A DNA stretch of 64,000 bases from Brevibacillus composti. Its GTDB lineage: Bacteria > Bacillota > Bacilli > Brevibacillales > Brevibacillaceae. The DNA lies in contig NZ_CP066308.1 of the NCBI RefSeq assembly GCF_016406105.1, positions 1,251,501-1,315,500 of the forward strand, in the 5' to 3' direction. Positions 35,105 to 44,805 of the stretch are shown here, piece by piece. A program made the translations under genes and the position numbers. The notes beneath the pieces were generated by a model. The model was not told the origin of the DNA. It saw only the letters and a program-made list of their open reading frames with translations, and did not search any database. Position 1 is the first letter of the stretch; every line of letters starts with the position of its first letter.

Positions 35105-36752
35105 TAGCTAGGGGCTGCTGAACGGTTTTCAAACTTCAAAAATGTTTCCAAAAGCAGGAATTCTATAGGAAAGAAGACGGTTTAACCAGGAGACAAAAAA
35201 ATCCCGCAGCCTACGCTCGAGGTTCATCACCAGGAGCTGAAGCGCAATGACGGTTTCACTTGTTTTCGCAAGGCATGCTCGAATACGGCCAAGCCCATAC
35301 CTGCGCTTGCCCTCACCAAATTTGCCTTCTATGGCGTTGCGTTTTCGTGCATCTTGTCTTGCGACTCGCCGTTGTTCTGTCGCTTCTTCGCCTTGTACGG
35401 GACGGCCAAGCGCCGGACCGCTCAAACGAATGCCATGCGCTTTGCAAAATGCCCTGTTTTGCCGGGTGCGATAGATTTGATCGGCAAGTACCGCCTTCGG
35501 GTAACAACCAAAGCGTCTCTTGTATGCTTCTACAGATTCGATCAGCGTCACCCCTTCGTTGAAGCTGTCCCATGATAGACGCTCCAGAAAAGCATAACCG
35601 TTCACCATGCTGACCGATACTTTGGCGCCAAACTCTACTCGCGCTTTCGCTTTGCCGCGTACGACCGGGCGGACGTGCGGTTGGTGGATGCTCACGATTC
35701 GATCTTCGATCTGATGCGTTTTGCGTTCAAACATCATGCGTTGCTGTCGATACAGTTCCTGAATCACAAGCAAGTCGCGATATTGTTTCCGGCTCAAAAG
35801 TGTCAGCGGCTGCCGTGAGGCCATGTTGCGGATAATTTGAAGGTTACGTGCTACATACCGGAGTTGCTTGCCGATCGCTCGACGAATCACCTTGCCGTTT
35901 GCACGACGCTGTTTGGCCACGGCCAGGTACTCCTTTCGAGCTTTATCCCGATAAGTCCGTGGTTTGCGGGAACGACCAATCTGTGGAGCATGTAACGTAT
36001 CGATGATCTCCTCCAGTTTCTCACGCGCCTCGTTCAGCAAGTTCAAATCGGTTGGGTACGCCACATCCGCCGGGGCACATGTGGCATCCAGCAACAAGAC
36101 ACCCTGGTTCGGATCTTCCTCGGATGTTGAGTGACGCTTGGTCGTACGTTTACCTTTGGATTTTGTACCTGATTTTGGTTCATCGTCACGGTCGGAATCT
36201 GGAATTGATTTAGCGGCCTCAACCGCGATGATCTCGTTGATTTCACGGAGAACCGGTTCGCCTAAACGTTTGCGAAAATGCGTCATGAGCGACGGGTGGA
36301 ACGGTGGATGATCCTGATAGCCTTCCAGCCCGATGAAGTATTGCAGATACGGGTTTTCGACAATCTGCTGGACCGTTTCCCGGTCCGACAGTTGCAAACG
36401 TTCCTGAATGATGAGTGCCCCGAGAGCGACACGGATGGAAACGGCCTTTTGTCCACGAAACGATATGCGGAAGGACTTGGCATACTTTTTCTCTGCATGT
36501 GCCCACGGTACCAACCGAGCCAACTTGACCCAGCGATTTTCTTTACTCAACTTGCCGCCAAATGGCAAGAAAAAATCATCAGGGAGAAGCAGTTGATTTT
36601 CACGATGAGAGAGAAATTCGTACATTCAGATCCGCTCCATGTGCAAGGAATTTGAAGAAAAATCGTCGATTTCCTTGCACATGATTTCGATGAAAGCGAG
36701 GCAAAACCCTTGTGGTTACAGTATTTTTTATCTGTTCAGCAGCCCCTAGCTA
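35105..36752 (-). mobile_element. IS5-superfamily insertion sequence
   Basis: Perfect terminal inverted repeats TAGCTAGGGGCTGCTGAAC (35105-35123) and its complement (36734-36752). The outer CTAG is itself palindromic, so it may be a target duplication rather than part of the ends. A single transposase gene fills the element. A hairpin built on ATGTGCAAGGAA...TTCCTTGCACAT (36638-36684) precedes the transposase and might limit read-in transcription. Confidence 0.88.
35129..36625 (-). CDS. IS5/IS1182-type transposase
   Basis: 498-residue DDE transposase. N-terminal domain RISFRGQKAVSIRVALGALIIQERLQLSDRETV-type helices, catalytic Asp in LLLDATCAPADVAYPTD, second Asp in VLADQIYRTRQNR and the C-terminal Glu in GKFGEGKRRYGLGR. 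A charged linker with KSKGKRTTKRH lies in between. ATG 36625 follows ATGGAGCGG. Full length, apparently intact. Confidence 0.9.
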   Translation of the reverse strand: MYEFLSHRENQLLLPDDFFLPFGGKLSKENRWVKLARLVPWAHAEKKYAKSFRISFRGQKAVSIRVALGALIIQERLQLSDRETVQQIVENPYLQYFIGLEGYQDHPPFHPSLMTHFRKRLGEPVLREINEIIAVEAAKSIPDSDRDDEPKSGTKSKGKRTTKRHSTSEEDPNQGVLLLDATCAPADVAYPTDLNLLNEAREKLEEIIDTLHAPQIGRSRKPRTYRDKARKEYLAVAKQRRANGKVIRRAIGKQLRYVARNLQIIRNMASRQPLTLLSRKQYRDLLVIQELYRQQRMMFERKTHQIEDRIVSIHQPHVRPVVRGKAKARVEFGAKVSVSMVNGYAFLERLSWDSFNEGVTLIESVEAYKRRFGCYPKAVLADQIYRTRQNRAFCKAHGIRLSGPALGRPVQGEEATEQRRVARQDARKRNAIEGKFGEGKRRYGLGRIRACLAKTSETVIALQLLVMNLERRLRDFFVSWLNRLLSYRIPAFGNIFEV

Positions 36753-37287
36753 CCCTTTATCATTTGCTTACGACTCATTTTCGGAGGAATTCAATTCTTT
36801 GCTATAATCCAAACTGTACGGCCAGCAGTAGATTATGTATAACAGGAAAACATACCCAATTGATAGAAGATCTCCTCGTTTGTCTTTCCAAGTCTCAAGT
36901 GGTAAAGTGACGTATTCGTTGATTTTGGGGCCAATGATTAGCGAAGTTTTATTGGCTTGTTACGTTTTGATAAAAAATCTCTGACTAAGAATAACTTCAG
37001 TGAATGTGTAACATTGCAAGTTACCGCGGAGTTCAAGGTTCAAGGATACGTTTGAATTTACAAAACGATTTTTTGTGTACCAATACTACCAAAACCCAGA
37101 AACCATCGGTTACTTGAGCGGGGTGTCGGGAGAAAGACGAGGTGTAAGAATGGAAGTAGGTATGGAAGGATACTAGCAACGCATGCATCCTGACTTTCTC
37201 GATAATTGCCCAGGCACGTTGCTAATATAATCAAGCCATGTATGGTGGAAGCACAACTAACTATAAATTCAAACTGTTGTTCATTAA
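36753..37287. other. Unassigned stretch between IS element and rpsD
   Basis: About 535 bases with no supported gene. A TATAAT-like box with nearby AT-rich DNA (about 36800) is present, but nothing follows it. No RNA family recognised. Confidence 0.45.
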
Positions 37288-37323
37288 AAAAGAGCAGGCC
37301 GACAAGCGGCACTGCTCTTTTCT
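37288..37323 (-). terminator. Terminator of rpsD
   Basis: On the minus strand AAAGAGCAG...CTGCTCTTT-type stem with a T6 run immediately after the rpsD stop. Confidence 0.85.
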
Positions 37324-37335
37324 GTATCCGAGAGA

Positions 37336-37932
37336 TTAACGGCTGTAGAACTCAACGATCAGAACTTCGTTGATTTCAGCAGGCATTTCTTCACGGTCTG
37401 GGAGGCGGTTGAACGTGCCTTCCATTTTGTTATCGTCGAACGTGATGTAGTTCGGCAGGAAGTTGCGGCCTTCCAGGGAATCCTTAATGATTTGCAGTCC
37501 GCGGGATTTTTCACGCAGAGAAATCACATCGCCTGGTTGTACGCGGTAGGAAGGAATGTTTACCTTCTTGCCGTTTACGAGGAAGTGACCATGGTTTACC
37601 AGCTGACGAGCAGCAGGGCGAGTTGGTGCAAAGCCCATGCGGTATACCACGTTATCCAGACGGGATTCCAGCAGCTTCATGAAGTTTTCACCCAAAACGC
37701 CAGCCATTTTGCCAGCTTGATCGAAGGTGCGACGGAATTGCTTCTCGTTTACACCGAACATGTGGCGCAGCTTTTGTTTTTCTTGCAGCTGGAGACCGTA
37801 TTCGCTCAGTTTACGGCGGTTGTTGTGGCCGTGTTGTCCTGGCGGGAAGTTACGTTTAATGTCTTTGCCCGTTCCGTCCAGGGAGATGCCCAGACGACGA
37901 GCCAGTTTGTGGCGAGGTCCTGTGTAGCGCAT
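37336..37932 (-). CDS. rpsD: 30S ribosomal protein S4
   Basis: 198-residue primary 16S rRNA-binding protein. Begins [16 protein letters not shown]4 RNA-binding domain around residues 92-155 ([34 protein letters not shown]). A typical zinc-free form. AAAGGAG before ATG 37932. Transcribed alone from its own promoter with a long leader; in Bacillus S4 represses its own synthesis through the leader. Confidence 0.97.
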   Translation of the reverse strand: MRYTGPRHKLARRLGISLDGTGKDIKRNFPPGQHGHNNRRKLSEYGLQLQEKQKLRHMFGVNEKQFRRTFDQAGKMAGVLGENFMKLLESRLDNVVYRMGFAPTRPAARQLVNHGHFLVNGKKVNIPSYRVQPGDVISLREKSRGLQIIKDSLEGRNFLPNYITFDDNKMEGTFNRLPDREEMPAEINEVLIVEFYSR

Positions 37933-37939
37933 ACATTCA

Positions 37940-38167
37940 TTCTCCTTTAAGTTGGATTCGCAGGTGTTTACTTCCGCGAGGCTAGTTTCATCTTTATCTA
38001 CACGAACTTCGGACGGTAGCGTTTCCGCATCGTGCTCCTAGGCAGGAGTTCAGCCGCAGCCTGCAAAGGGACGAAACTAAGAGGGCTAACCTCCCGTTTT
38101 TACCTACAATCAATGCTACCCTGTACACATACACTCAATATTACAGGTTTTATTCGGAGAATGTCAA
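37940..38167 (-). promoter_or_regulatory. rpsD promoter and structured leader
   Basis: TTGACA (38162-38167), an 18-base spacer and TAATAT (38138-38143) on the minus strand, followed by about 190 untranslated bases before rpsD. The leader has several pairing segments (for example CTCCTGCCTAGGAGC), consistent with the S4-autoregulatory leader of Bacillales; the RNA class was not confirmed. Confidence 0.6.
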
Positions 38168-38238
38168 GAAAAATTGGGGAGTTGCCTGCTTGCAGCATGC
38201 GGCGCTGCTTATTTTTTCTCTGTCTTTCTGTGACAGGT

Positions 38239-40572
38239 CTAGCGATAAAACGGAGGAGCTTCCAGTTGGCTGCGCTTCTCCAGGAAACGGACAAACGCGA
38301 CGGCTGCATCTGCGCGGGAGACGCTGCCCTCCGGACGGAACTCATCCTTGCCATCCATGATTCCCAGCGCGGAGACGATGATGATCGCGCCCTTATGCTT
38401 GGATTGGCCGATGTCGGTCAGCTCCGAGTGGAACATCTCCGAGTGTTCGGCCAGCTTGCTGTAACCGAGGGCACGCACGAGCATATCGGCCAGCTCTTCG
38501 CGGGTAATCTTCTCATCCGGCTTGAGAGAAGTTGAATTTTTGTCCAGCAGACCGCGGTCCACAGCTGCTTCCACCGCCGCAAAGTAGCGGGAGGTGTTGG
38601 CTACATCCGCAAAGCTCGCCTTGCGTTCGGCTGCAATTGGGAACAGGCGCCCCTGGTTCAGGCTGAGCATCAGCATCTCGATCATTTCGCCGCGTGTGAT
38701 CTCTTTGTTTGGCAAAATTTTGCCGTCAACCAAGGAGAGGGCGTCATACTCGTACATCAGAAGCAGTTCCTTTTCCGCTTGATGCCCTTCCAGATCGGCT
38801 GGAGGAGTACGATGCAGCTCGATCGCTTTTCCAGTCGCTTGGCTGCGCCATTCACCCGTTTGGGCATCCAGGAAATACCCATGCTCGTACGGAGTGACTC
38901 TCATCCGATAAACCAGCTCGGCTTCCTGCTTGGAAAGCGGCACAGCCGCGATCTCTTCTCCGGACGCAAGCGGTTTTGCGGGTTGCGGCTTCAGCATGTA
39001 TACGGCCTCCGGCTGCGCTTCCTTCAGCCATGCCGCGGCGGCTTTTTCGGCAGAGAGGTGGGCAGGCAATTTCGCTGGGTAGCTCTCCCGGCCGATATCG
39101 ATGTTATACCCGGAGAGCTCGCCGGTCGCCGTGTTATACGTGAGGTGTGCCGAGCCTGTTGCTGCTCGGATTCCGTTTACCAGGCGGATGAAGTTTACTG
39201 TGTAGTGATCCGTCACTTCGGTTTCATCATGCTGGGGACCGACCAGATACAGTTTGTCTGCCAGCGTGGGAGCCAATCTCTTTAGGTCATCGACGGCTTT
39301 TTTGCGCAAGGCTTCTTTGTCCACGCTCTTTTTCGTTTCCGTTGTTTCCGACTTTTTCATGATCTCATACCGATTGTTGTGGTAGGTGTAGATGTCGCCT
39401 GTCGAGGCTTCCACAGCGGCCGAGGCGTAGAGGTTTTTTTCCTTGTTTTCGAAATCGAGATACCAGACGGCTTTGCCGCTGCGGTAATCTCTCTCGCTGT
39501 AGTTCGCGGAGCGCAGGCTGTAGCCGGACAGGCCAAAGGCTTTGTCGACGATGGATACAGCGGCATTCTGCGTGAGCGCCGGCCCGCGGTGACGGGGAGC
39601 GAGCGGAGTTTTGCTGACTTGCACAGGATCTTCCTCGCGTTCTTGGCGACTCAACATCGGTGTCAGCAGGCTGCCGTCCTTTGCGTCCAGGTAGAGAGAG
39701 AAGGGGTTGGCGTAGACAAGGATCGGCTTGTCTCTCATCTCCCCTTGGGCTTCCCAGGGAATGACGTAGGAGAGGTCAGGCGCAAGCTCGCTTCTAAAGC
39801 GTTCGGCCGCTTCCTCGGGAGTCAGCATTCCGTTGGCGCTCTCAAACGTGGCCGTATCGCTCCAGGAAACAGAGAGATTGCTTACCTTTCCCGCTGGATT
39901 GATCGTGATGTCCACGCTGTTGTCGGGGAAGGGCACGTCATTTACCAGGCGCACAAAGCGAAAGGTGTAGGAGGCGTCGGGATGGAGCGGCGTTTTGAAA
40001 AGCGGCATATCCTCCATGTACAAACGCGTCTCCTTGCGCTTGGCAGGCAGATTTTCGGCGAAAAATCGCTGGGCTGTTGCTTGTGCGTCCGCATAAGAGA
40101 TCCGGTTGGCGTAATCGGGCTTGGCGGCCGTCCTGTCGTAGTAGGAGAATGCCGTCAGCTCGCCGGTATTGGCATGGATTCCGACACTGTAGGAGAGGTC
40201 TATCTCTTCCTGCGTTTTCGACTTTTTCACCCAGTAGAATGTCCACTCGGGAAACGTGCGCCAGGTATCGGCGGAGCGGAAGGAGACGTTCTCCAGTTCC
40301 ATGCCGGCAGCGGGCACAAAGGCACTGGCCATCTTCAGGGCCGCTTCTTTTGTGATTTTCACCTTTTGGGTGGTGATGGCGGCATCCGATGGAGCGACCC
40401 CTTGTTTTACCGGCAGGGCCGGCGATGCCGGACTGCTCTGGCCGGCGGCAGCGGAAGCGCTGGCTGGGGAGGCGGCATCAGTTGCCATCGCCTCTGCGTA
40501 TGCCAGGGAGCCCGGAGCCAGCAGGGTGGCGCTCAATACGATGGATCCAGAGCGTATCAGCAGCTTTTTCAT
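38239..40572 (-). CDS. Exported YcdB-domain protein with SLH anchors
   Basis: 777 residues with a signal peptide (MKKLLIRSGSIVLSATLLAPGSLAYA). Two PepSY/YcdB-like regions occupy about 65-330 and 345-590 (repeated ITKEAALKMASAFV..., LTPEEAAERF..., LSAEKAAAAWLKEA...). Three S-layer-homology segments follow at the C-terminus (NKEITRGEMIEMLMLSL, EKITREELADMLVRALG, GSVSRADAAVAFVRFLEK), which should bind pyruvylated secondary cell-wall polymer. GGAGGG precedes ATG 40572. Molecular role unknown; such proteins are common in Brevibacillus-like genomes. Confidence 0.87.
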   Translation of the reverse strand: MKKLLIRSGSIVLSATLLAPGSLAYAEAMATDAASPASASAAAGQSSPASPALPVKQGVAPSDAAITTQKVKITKEAALKMASAFVPAAGMELENVSFRSADTWRTFPEWTFYWVKKSKTQEEIDLSYSVGIHANTGELTAFSYYDRTAAKPDYANRISYADAQATAQRFFAENLPAKRKETRLYMEDMPLFKTPLHPDASYTFRFVRLVNDVPFPDNSVDITINPAGKVSNLSVSWSDTATFESANGMLTPEEAAERFRSELAPDLSYVIPWEAQGEMRDKPILVYANPFSLYLDAKDGSLLTPMLSRQEREEDPVQVSKTPLAPRHRGPALTQNAAVSIVDKAFGLSGYSLRSANYSERDYRSGKAVWYLDFENKEKNLYASAAVEASTGDIYTYHNNRYEIMKKSETTETKKSVDKEALRKKAVDDLKRLAPTLADKLYLVGPQHDETEVTDHYTVNFIRLVNGIRAATGSAHLTYNTATGELSGYNIDIGRESYPAKLPAHLSAEKAAAAWLKEAQPEAVYMLKPQPAKPLASGEEIAAVPLSKQEAELVYRMRVTPYEHGYFLDAQTGEWRSQATGKAIELHRTPPADLEGHQAEKELLLMYEYDALSLVDGKILPNKEITRGEMIEMLMLSLNQGRLFPIAAERKASFADVANTSRYFAAVEAAVDRGLLDKNSTSLKPDEKITREELADMLVRALGYSKLAEHSEMFHSELTDIGQSKHKGAIIIVSALGIMDGKDEFRPEGSVSRADAAVAFVRFLEKRSQLEAPPFYR

Positions 40573-40784
40573 AAATATCCCTCCAAGGTGACATGATGTT
40601 CGTTCTTATCACATCTGACGCAGGGAGGGGAAGGTCCGTTTCATCCAAAACGGCGAGGGGGAAAACGGAGAGGAAAGATGGGAATTTTGTCCCGGTATTG
40701 CGCGAATCGTTATGGAATTGCAAACATTCATCTTATATAATGAATAAGAGTTCATAAGTGAATAACGGCTGAGGAGGAACCCTA

Positions 40785-41369
40785 TTGCTTACCGTCATCT
40801 ACCTCGTTCGCCACGGAGAGACCGATTGGAATCTGGCGCGTCGAATCCAGGGCCACAGCGATGTTCCACTGAATCAGCGCGGTCTCAGTCAAGCCGAAAA
40901 GGTAGCTGCCCGTTTTCAGGATGTCGAGATTCACGCCGTTTACTCCAGTGATTTGACGCGCGCGAGGCGCACTGCCGAATGCATTGCCGAGAGGATCGGC
41001 ACACCGACCGTCCACACGCTGCCGACTCTGCGCGAGCGGTGTTATGGACAGTGGGAGGGACTCACCTACGAGGAGATCCGGGCTCGCTTTGAAGATATGG
41101 ACGAGGCGGCATGCGGAATCGAAACGTTCGAGGCGATGCAGCAGCGGGCATCAGCCGCGCTGACAGAGCTTGCGATCAGGCATGCGGGCCAAACGATCGT
41201 GGTCGTTTCCCACGGCGGCCTCATCAACAGCTTTTTGCACCATGTAACCAACGGCCAGCAGGGAACAGGCATTACCCAGCTGGACAATACCGGCATCAAC
41301 CAGTTCCTTTTCCAAAACGGGAAGTGGGAAGTAGTCAAAATAAATGATATAGACCATTTGAAAGGTTGA
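40785..41369 (+). CDS. Histidine phosphatase (phosphoglycerate mutase family)
   Basis: 194 residues with the phosphohistidine motif YLVRHGETDWN, SSDLTRARRTAE, ERCYGQWEG and VVSHGG. Cytosolic phosphatase of the PhoE/CobC type; substrate uncertain. TTG start 6 bases after GAGGAGGA. It is followed 27 bases later by the GGDEF gene, likely an operon. Confidence 0.88.
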   Translation: MLTVIYLVRHGETDWNLARRIQGHSDVPLNQRGLSQAEKVAARFQDVEIHAVYSSDLTRARRTAECIAERIGTPTVHTLPTLRERCYGQWEGLTYEEIRARFEDMDEAACGIETFEAMQQRASAALTELAIRHAGQTIVVVSHGGLINSFLHHVTNGQQGTGITQLDNTGINQFLFQNGKWEVVKINDIDHLKG

Positions 41370-41396
41370 GATTATAGCTGAGAGAGGGAGTATTGT

Positions 41397-43673
41397 GTGT
41401 CAAGTAAAATGTTGGGAAAGTTAGAGACGGTCTTTTCCTACATGGCCCACTTTATGCTGCTATCCTGGCCGGAAAAGCGCCCGGGCATTCTTTTCTTGAC
41501 AGATTCAGCCGGAAAAGTGGTTACGAACATGGAGATGCAGGTCGGCCAATCCTGGAATCCCAACAATCTTGACTTCCGGGCGGGCAGTCAACTTTGTACG
41601 GAGACCCATTCTTCCGTCTACCACGCCTTGCGCACGGGCGAGATTGCCGTTCATACATCCGAAGACGGAGAGCTGGTATTCGGGGCTTTTCCGCTCAAGG
41701 AATATGACGGTCGCATCAGGGCAGTAATCGGAATGGTGGCGCCGCAGCAGGAGATCGATTTTGACCTGGCCTCTTACATGAGAGGGCTGGAGTCTTTGAT
41801 ACGGATGGGATATGACGCGTACATCCAGCACGCGACCACAGAGATCATCATGAAGCTGAACCGTTTTGACAACACCCGCGATCTTCTGGAGGGATTGATC
41901 CAGCAGATAGCCGATGTGATCCAGAAAGGACATTGTTCCGCTGTCAAGCTCAGTGAGACCAGTATGCTGATATTGCCGGAGTTTCACACGACTGAAGTGC
42001 TGGAGGGCGAGGACCGCCCCTACCAGATTACGCAGCTGGCTGCCCGGTTTGCCGGAATCCCCATAACGCCATCCGTGGAGAATGATCATCGCACGGTGAT
42101 CCTCCCGATTACTTGCGAGGGTAAGCCGCTTTACGCTCTGTTTCTGCACCTGCTGCCCGAAGATAATCTGCAGTATGACGAGAGAGATGTCGCTTTTTTG
42201 CAGGAGGTTGGCGAAAAGGCGAGCTATGCGCTCTGGCGGACCATGGTGGCGGACGACCTGCGCAGGGATGCCAGCAAAAAAGATTTGCTGTATCAGCTGA
42301 TGACCAAGATTCAGGCGTCGATCGATGTCAATGACGTTTTGCACGAGATCGTCAGCAGCATTCGCTATTTGTACCCTCATGCATCTGTCGACCTCTTTCT
42401 CACGGTGGAAACAAATGCGACGACTCCGGTGAAGCCGCTCTCTTTCTACGATGACGAGGCGTCGACCAGCACGCGGGCCTATCTGGAAGGAAGCCTGGTT
42501 ATGGATTATGAGGAAAGGGACGGCGTCAAGGTAGCCGTGCTGGCCGCACCGTTGCTCGGCAAGCAGGGGATCTACGGAGTCCTGCAGCTTGTGACCGATT
42601 GGACGGTTTTCCTCAGCCCGCAAGAGACGGAGTACATTTCCATTTTGGCGGAAACGGCGGGAAAGGCGTTTGAAAACGCACAGCTGTACCAACAGTCCCG
42701 CAACCTCATCCGGGAACTCCGCCTGATCAATGAAATGGCCAGACAGTTGAATCGCAGCCTGAATTTGCAGGAAATCCTTGATTTTGTCATCGAAATGCTG
42801 CTGGAGACGTTTTCCACGGAGTTTTCGGCGATCTTGCGCAAACAACCGGGAACAGACCTCTTTGAGGTGATCTCTTCTTCCCTAGCAGAATGCCAGGGAC
42901 GTTCCATTCATGCGGAAGTCAGCCCCATATCCGACATATTGTCGAGCAAACAGGCGCTGCTTCTCGTACCGCCGGGCTCTGAACCGATTTCCCTCTCCTT
43001 GCTTCCCTGCTTATCCCATATGTCCTTCGCCTCGTTGATGGGCGTGCCCTTGCTGGTTGACGGTGAACTGGGAGGAGTCCTGATCGTAGCAGATTCTCGC
43101 CATCATTTCTTTAGTTTTGACGATTATAAGCTGTTGGAGATTTTCGGTCAGCACGCCAGTTTGGCCATGACCAATGCCATGCTTCATACAGAAGTGGAAC
43201 GCATGGTGATCACCGACAATCTGACGGGGCTGTACACCCGCCGTTACCTGAACCAGCGCGTACAGGCATCACTGGAAAAGGACAGCTTTGGCTCCTTGAT
43301 ATTGATGGATATCGATTATTTTAAAAAGGTCAATGATACTTACGGCCACCAGGTAGGGGACGAAGTCTTGATCCAGGTAGCCAATCTGATCAAGCGGCAT
43401 ATCAGGGAAAGCGACATCCCCGCACGCTGGGGCGGCGAGGAGCTGGCCGTATACCTGCCGCGTGTGGACAAAGCGACGGCGCATGCAATCGCCGAGCGGA
43501 TTCGTACCTATGTGGAAAAAGAAACATCGCCGCCGGTAACCATCTCTTGCGGCCTGGCCAAGTGGCACAAGGAACGGACGGGGGAGATCAGCGTGGAGTC
43601 GCTGTTTTACCTGGCGGATATAGCGTTATACGAGGCGAAAAATAAAGGCAGAAATCAGGTCATTTTAGCATAG
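41397..43673 (+). CDS. GAF-GGDEF diguanylate cyclase (DgcP/YtrP-like)
   Basis: 758 residues, no membrane segment. N-terminal sensory region with GAF-type domains (about 160-290, 300-430 and 440-600), then GGDEF (about 600-757). Active-site loop is RWGGEELAVY, and the inhibitory I-site RESD lies five residues upstream. It should make cyclic-di-GMP in response to cytosolic ligands. Position between rpsD and refZ matches ytrP/dgcP of B. subtilis. GTG 41397 behind GAGGGAG. Confidence 0.9.
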   Translation: MSSKMLGKLETVFSYMAHFMLLSWPEKRPGILFLTDSAGKVVTNMEMQVGQSWNPNNLDFRAGSQLCTETHSSVYHALRTGEIAVHTSEDGELVFGAFPLKEYDGRIRAVIGMVAPQQEIDFDLASYMRGLESLIRMGYDAYIQHATTEIIMKLNRFDNTRDLLEGLIQQIADVIQKGHCSAVKLSETSMLILPEFHTTEVLEGEDRPYQITQLAARFAGIPITPSVENDHRTVILPITCEGKPLYALFLHLLPEDNLQYDERDVAFLQEVGEKASYALWRTMVADDLRRDASKKDLLYQLMTKIQASIDVNDVLHEIVSSIRYLYPHASVDLFLTVETNATTPVKPLSFYDDEASTSTRAYLEGSLVMDYEERDGVKVAVLAAPLLGKQGIYGVLQLVTDWTVFLSPQETEYISILAETAGKAFENAQLYQQSRNLIRELRLINEMARQLNRSLNLQEILDFVIEMLLETFSTEFSAILRKQPGTDLFEVISSSLAECQGRSIHAEVSPISDILSSKQALLLVPPGSEPISLSLLPCLSHMSFASLMGVPLLVDGELGGVLIVADSRHHFFSFDDYKLLEIFGQHASLAMTNAMLHTEVERMVITDNLTGLYTRRYLNQRVQASLEKDSFGSLILMDIDYFKKVNDTYGHQVGDEVLIQVANLIKRHIRESDIPARWGGEELAVYLPRVDKATAHAIAERIRTYVEKETSPPVTISCGLAKWHKERTGEISVESLFYLADIALYEAKNKGRNQVILA

Positions 43674-43728
43674 GAGCCGGGGCAGGCTCTTTTCTTTTTC
43701 AGACCATTTTTCATGCGGGAGGCAGAAC

Positions 43729-44721
43729 ATGGCGAATTATGTACAGAAGCCGGCGGCAGAAGTGGCGAAAGGGGTTTTTCAATTGGAAATTCCCACCCCC
43801 TTTTCCGTTGGACCGGTCAATCTCTATCTTTTGCAGGGAGAGAAGCTGACGCTGGTCGACGCAGGGCCGCTGACAGAGGAAGCCTGGCATGCTTTGAACG
43901 CCGGACTGGAATCGATTCAGGTCCGGCTGGAGGATATCGAACAGGTGATTCTCACCCATCACCACGTGGATCACTGCGGACAGCTGGAACGACTGCGCCG
44001 GGTGTCGCAGGCGCATACGATGGCTCATCCGCTCGCGGTGCCGTATGTGGAGATGGACGAAGCGTTTCTTTCTTTCCACGACCGCTTTTTTTATGACTTG
44101 TACAGGGAGAGCGGCGTGCCGGATGAGAAGCTGGTCATTATCGAGAAATACCACAGGCTGATTACTACCTTTGCGGAGAAGAGCCGGATTGACACCGTCC
44201 TGAAGCACGGCCAAAAGGTACCCGGCTTGTCGGAGTGGACGGTTCTCTATACGCCGGGACATTCGCAGAGCCATCTGTCGCTCTACCGTGAAACAGACCG
44301 CGTGATGGTTGCCGGCGACCATATCATCAAGCGGATCTCGTCCAATGCCTTCATCGAGCCGCCGCGAGATCAGTCGCAGGCCCGTCCGCTGACATTGGTG
44401 CAATACCGGACGGCTCTGCAGATGTGCGCGGACATGGAGATTGATCTGGCTTTATCGGGTCACGGGGAGCCGGTGGCCGGCCACCGCGAGCTTATCTTGC
44501 AGCGGCTTCAGAAAAATTGGGAACGGACCGATCGACTGAGGGAGCTGCTGCGGGATGGTGAAAAAACGGCCTATGAGCTGAATGCGCTGCTCTTCCCCAC
44601 CCTCTATGAGCAGGAACTGCCCTTGACGCTGTCGGAGACATTGGGGCATATCGATCTTTTGAAGATCCTGCACCAAGTGGAATGCAGAGAGGCCGAGGGG
44701 GTCCTCTACTACTCCCTGTAA
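43729..44721 (+). CDS. Metallo-beta-lactamase-fold hydrolase
   Basis: 330 residues. Zinc-ligand motif THHHVDHCG (about 76-84), YTPGHSQSH, VAGDHI and LSGHGEP fit the glyoxalase II-like MBL branch, with a C-terminal helical winged domain (RLRELLRDGEKTAYELNALLF) seen in YqgX/RNase-type thioester hydrolases. Cytosolic; substrate unknown. GGGAGG precedes ATG 43729. Confidence 0.9.
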   Translation: MANYVQKPAAEVAKGVFQLEIPTPFSVGPVNLYLLQGEKLTLVDAGPLTEEAWHALNAGLESIQVRLEDIEQVILTHHHVDHCGQLERLRRVSQAHTMAHPLAVPYVEMDEAFLSFHDRFFYDLYRESGVPDEKLVIIEKYHRLITTFAEKSRIDTVLKHGQKVPGLSEWTVLYTPGHSQSHLSLYRETDRVMVAGDHIIKRISSNAFIEPPRDQSQARPLTLVQYRTALQMCADMEIDLALSGHGEPVAGHRELILQRLQKNWERTDRLRELLRDGEKTAYELNALLFPTLYEQELPLTLSETLGHIDLLKILHQVECREAEGVLYYSL

Positions 44722-44805
44722 GCGCAGGATGACGACATCTCCATGCAGCAGAATAAGCCTATTCTTCCTCGGAAACGCTAATCGAGACGAAGAGGAGGGA
44801 CGAAG

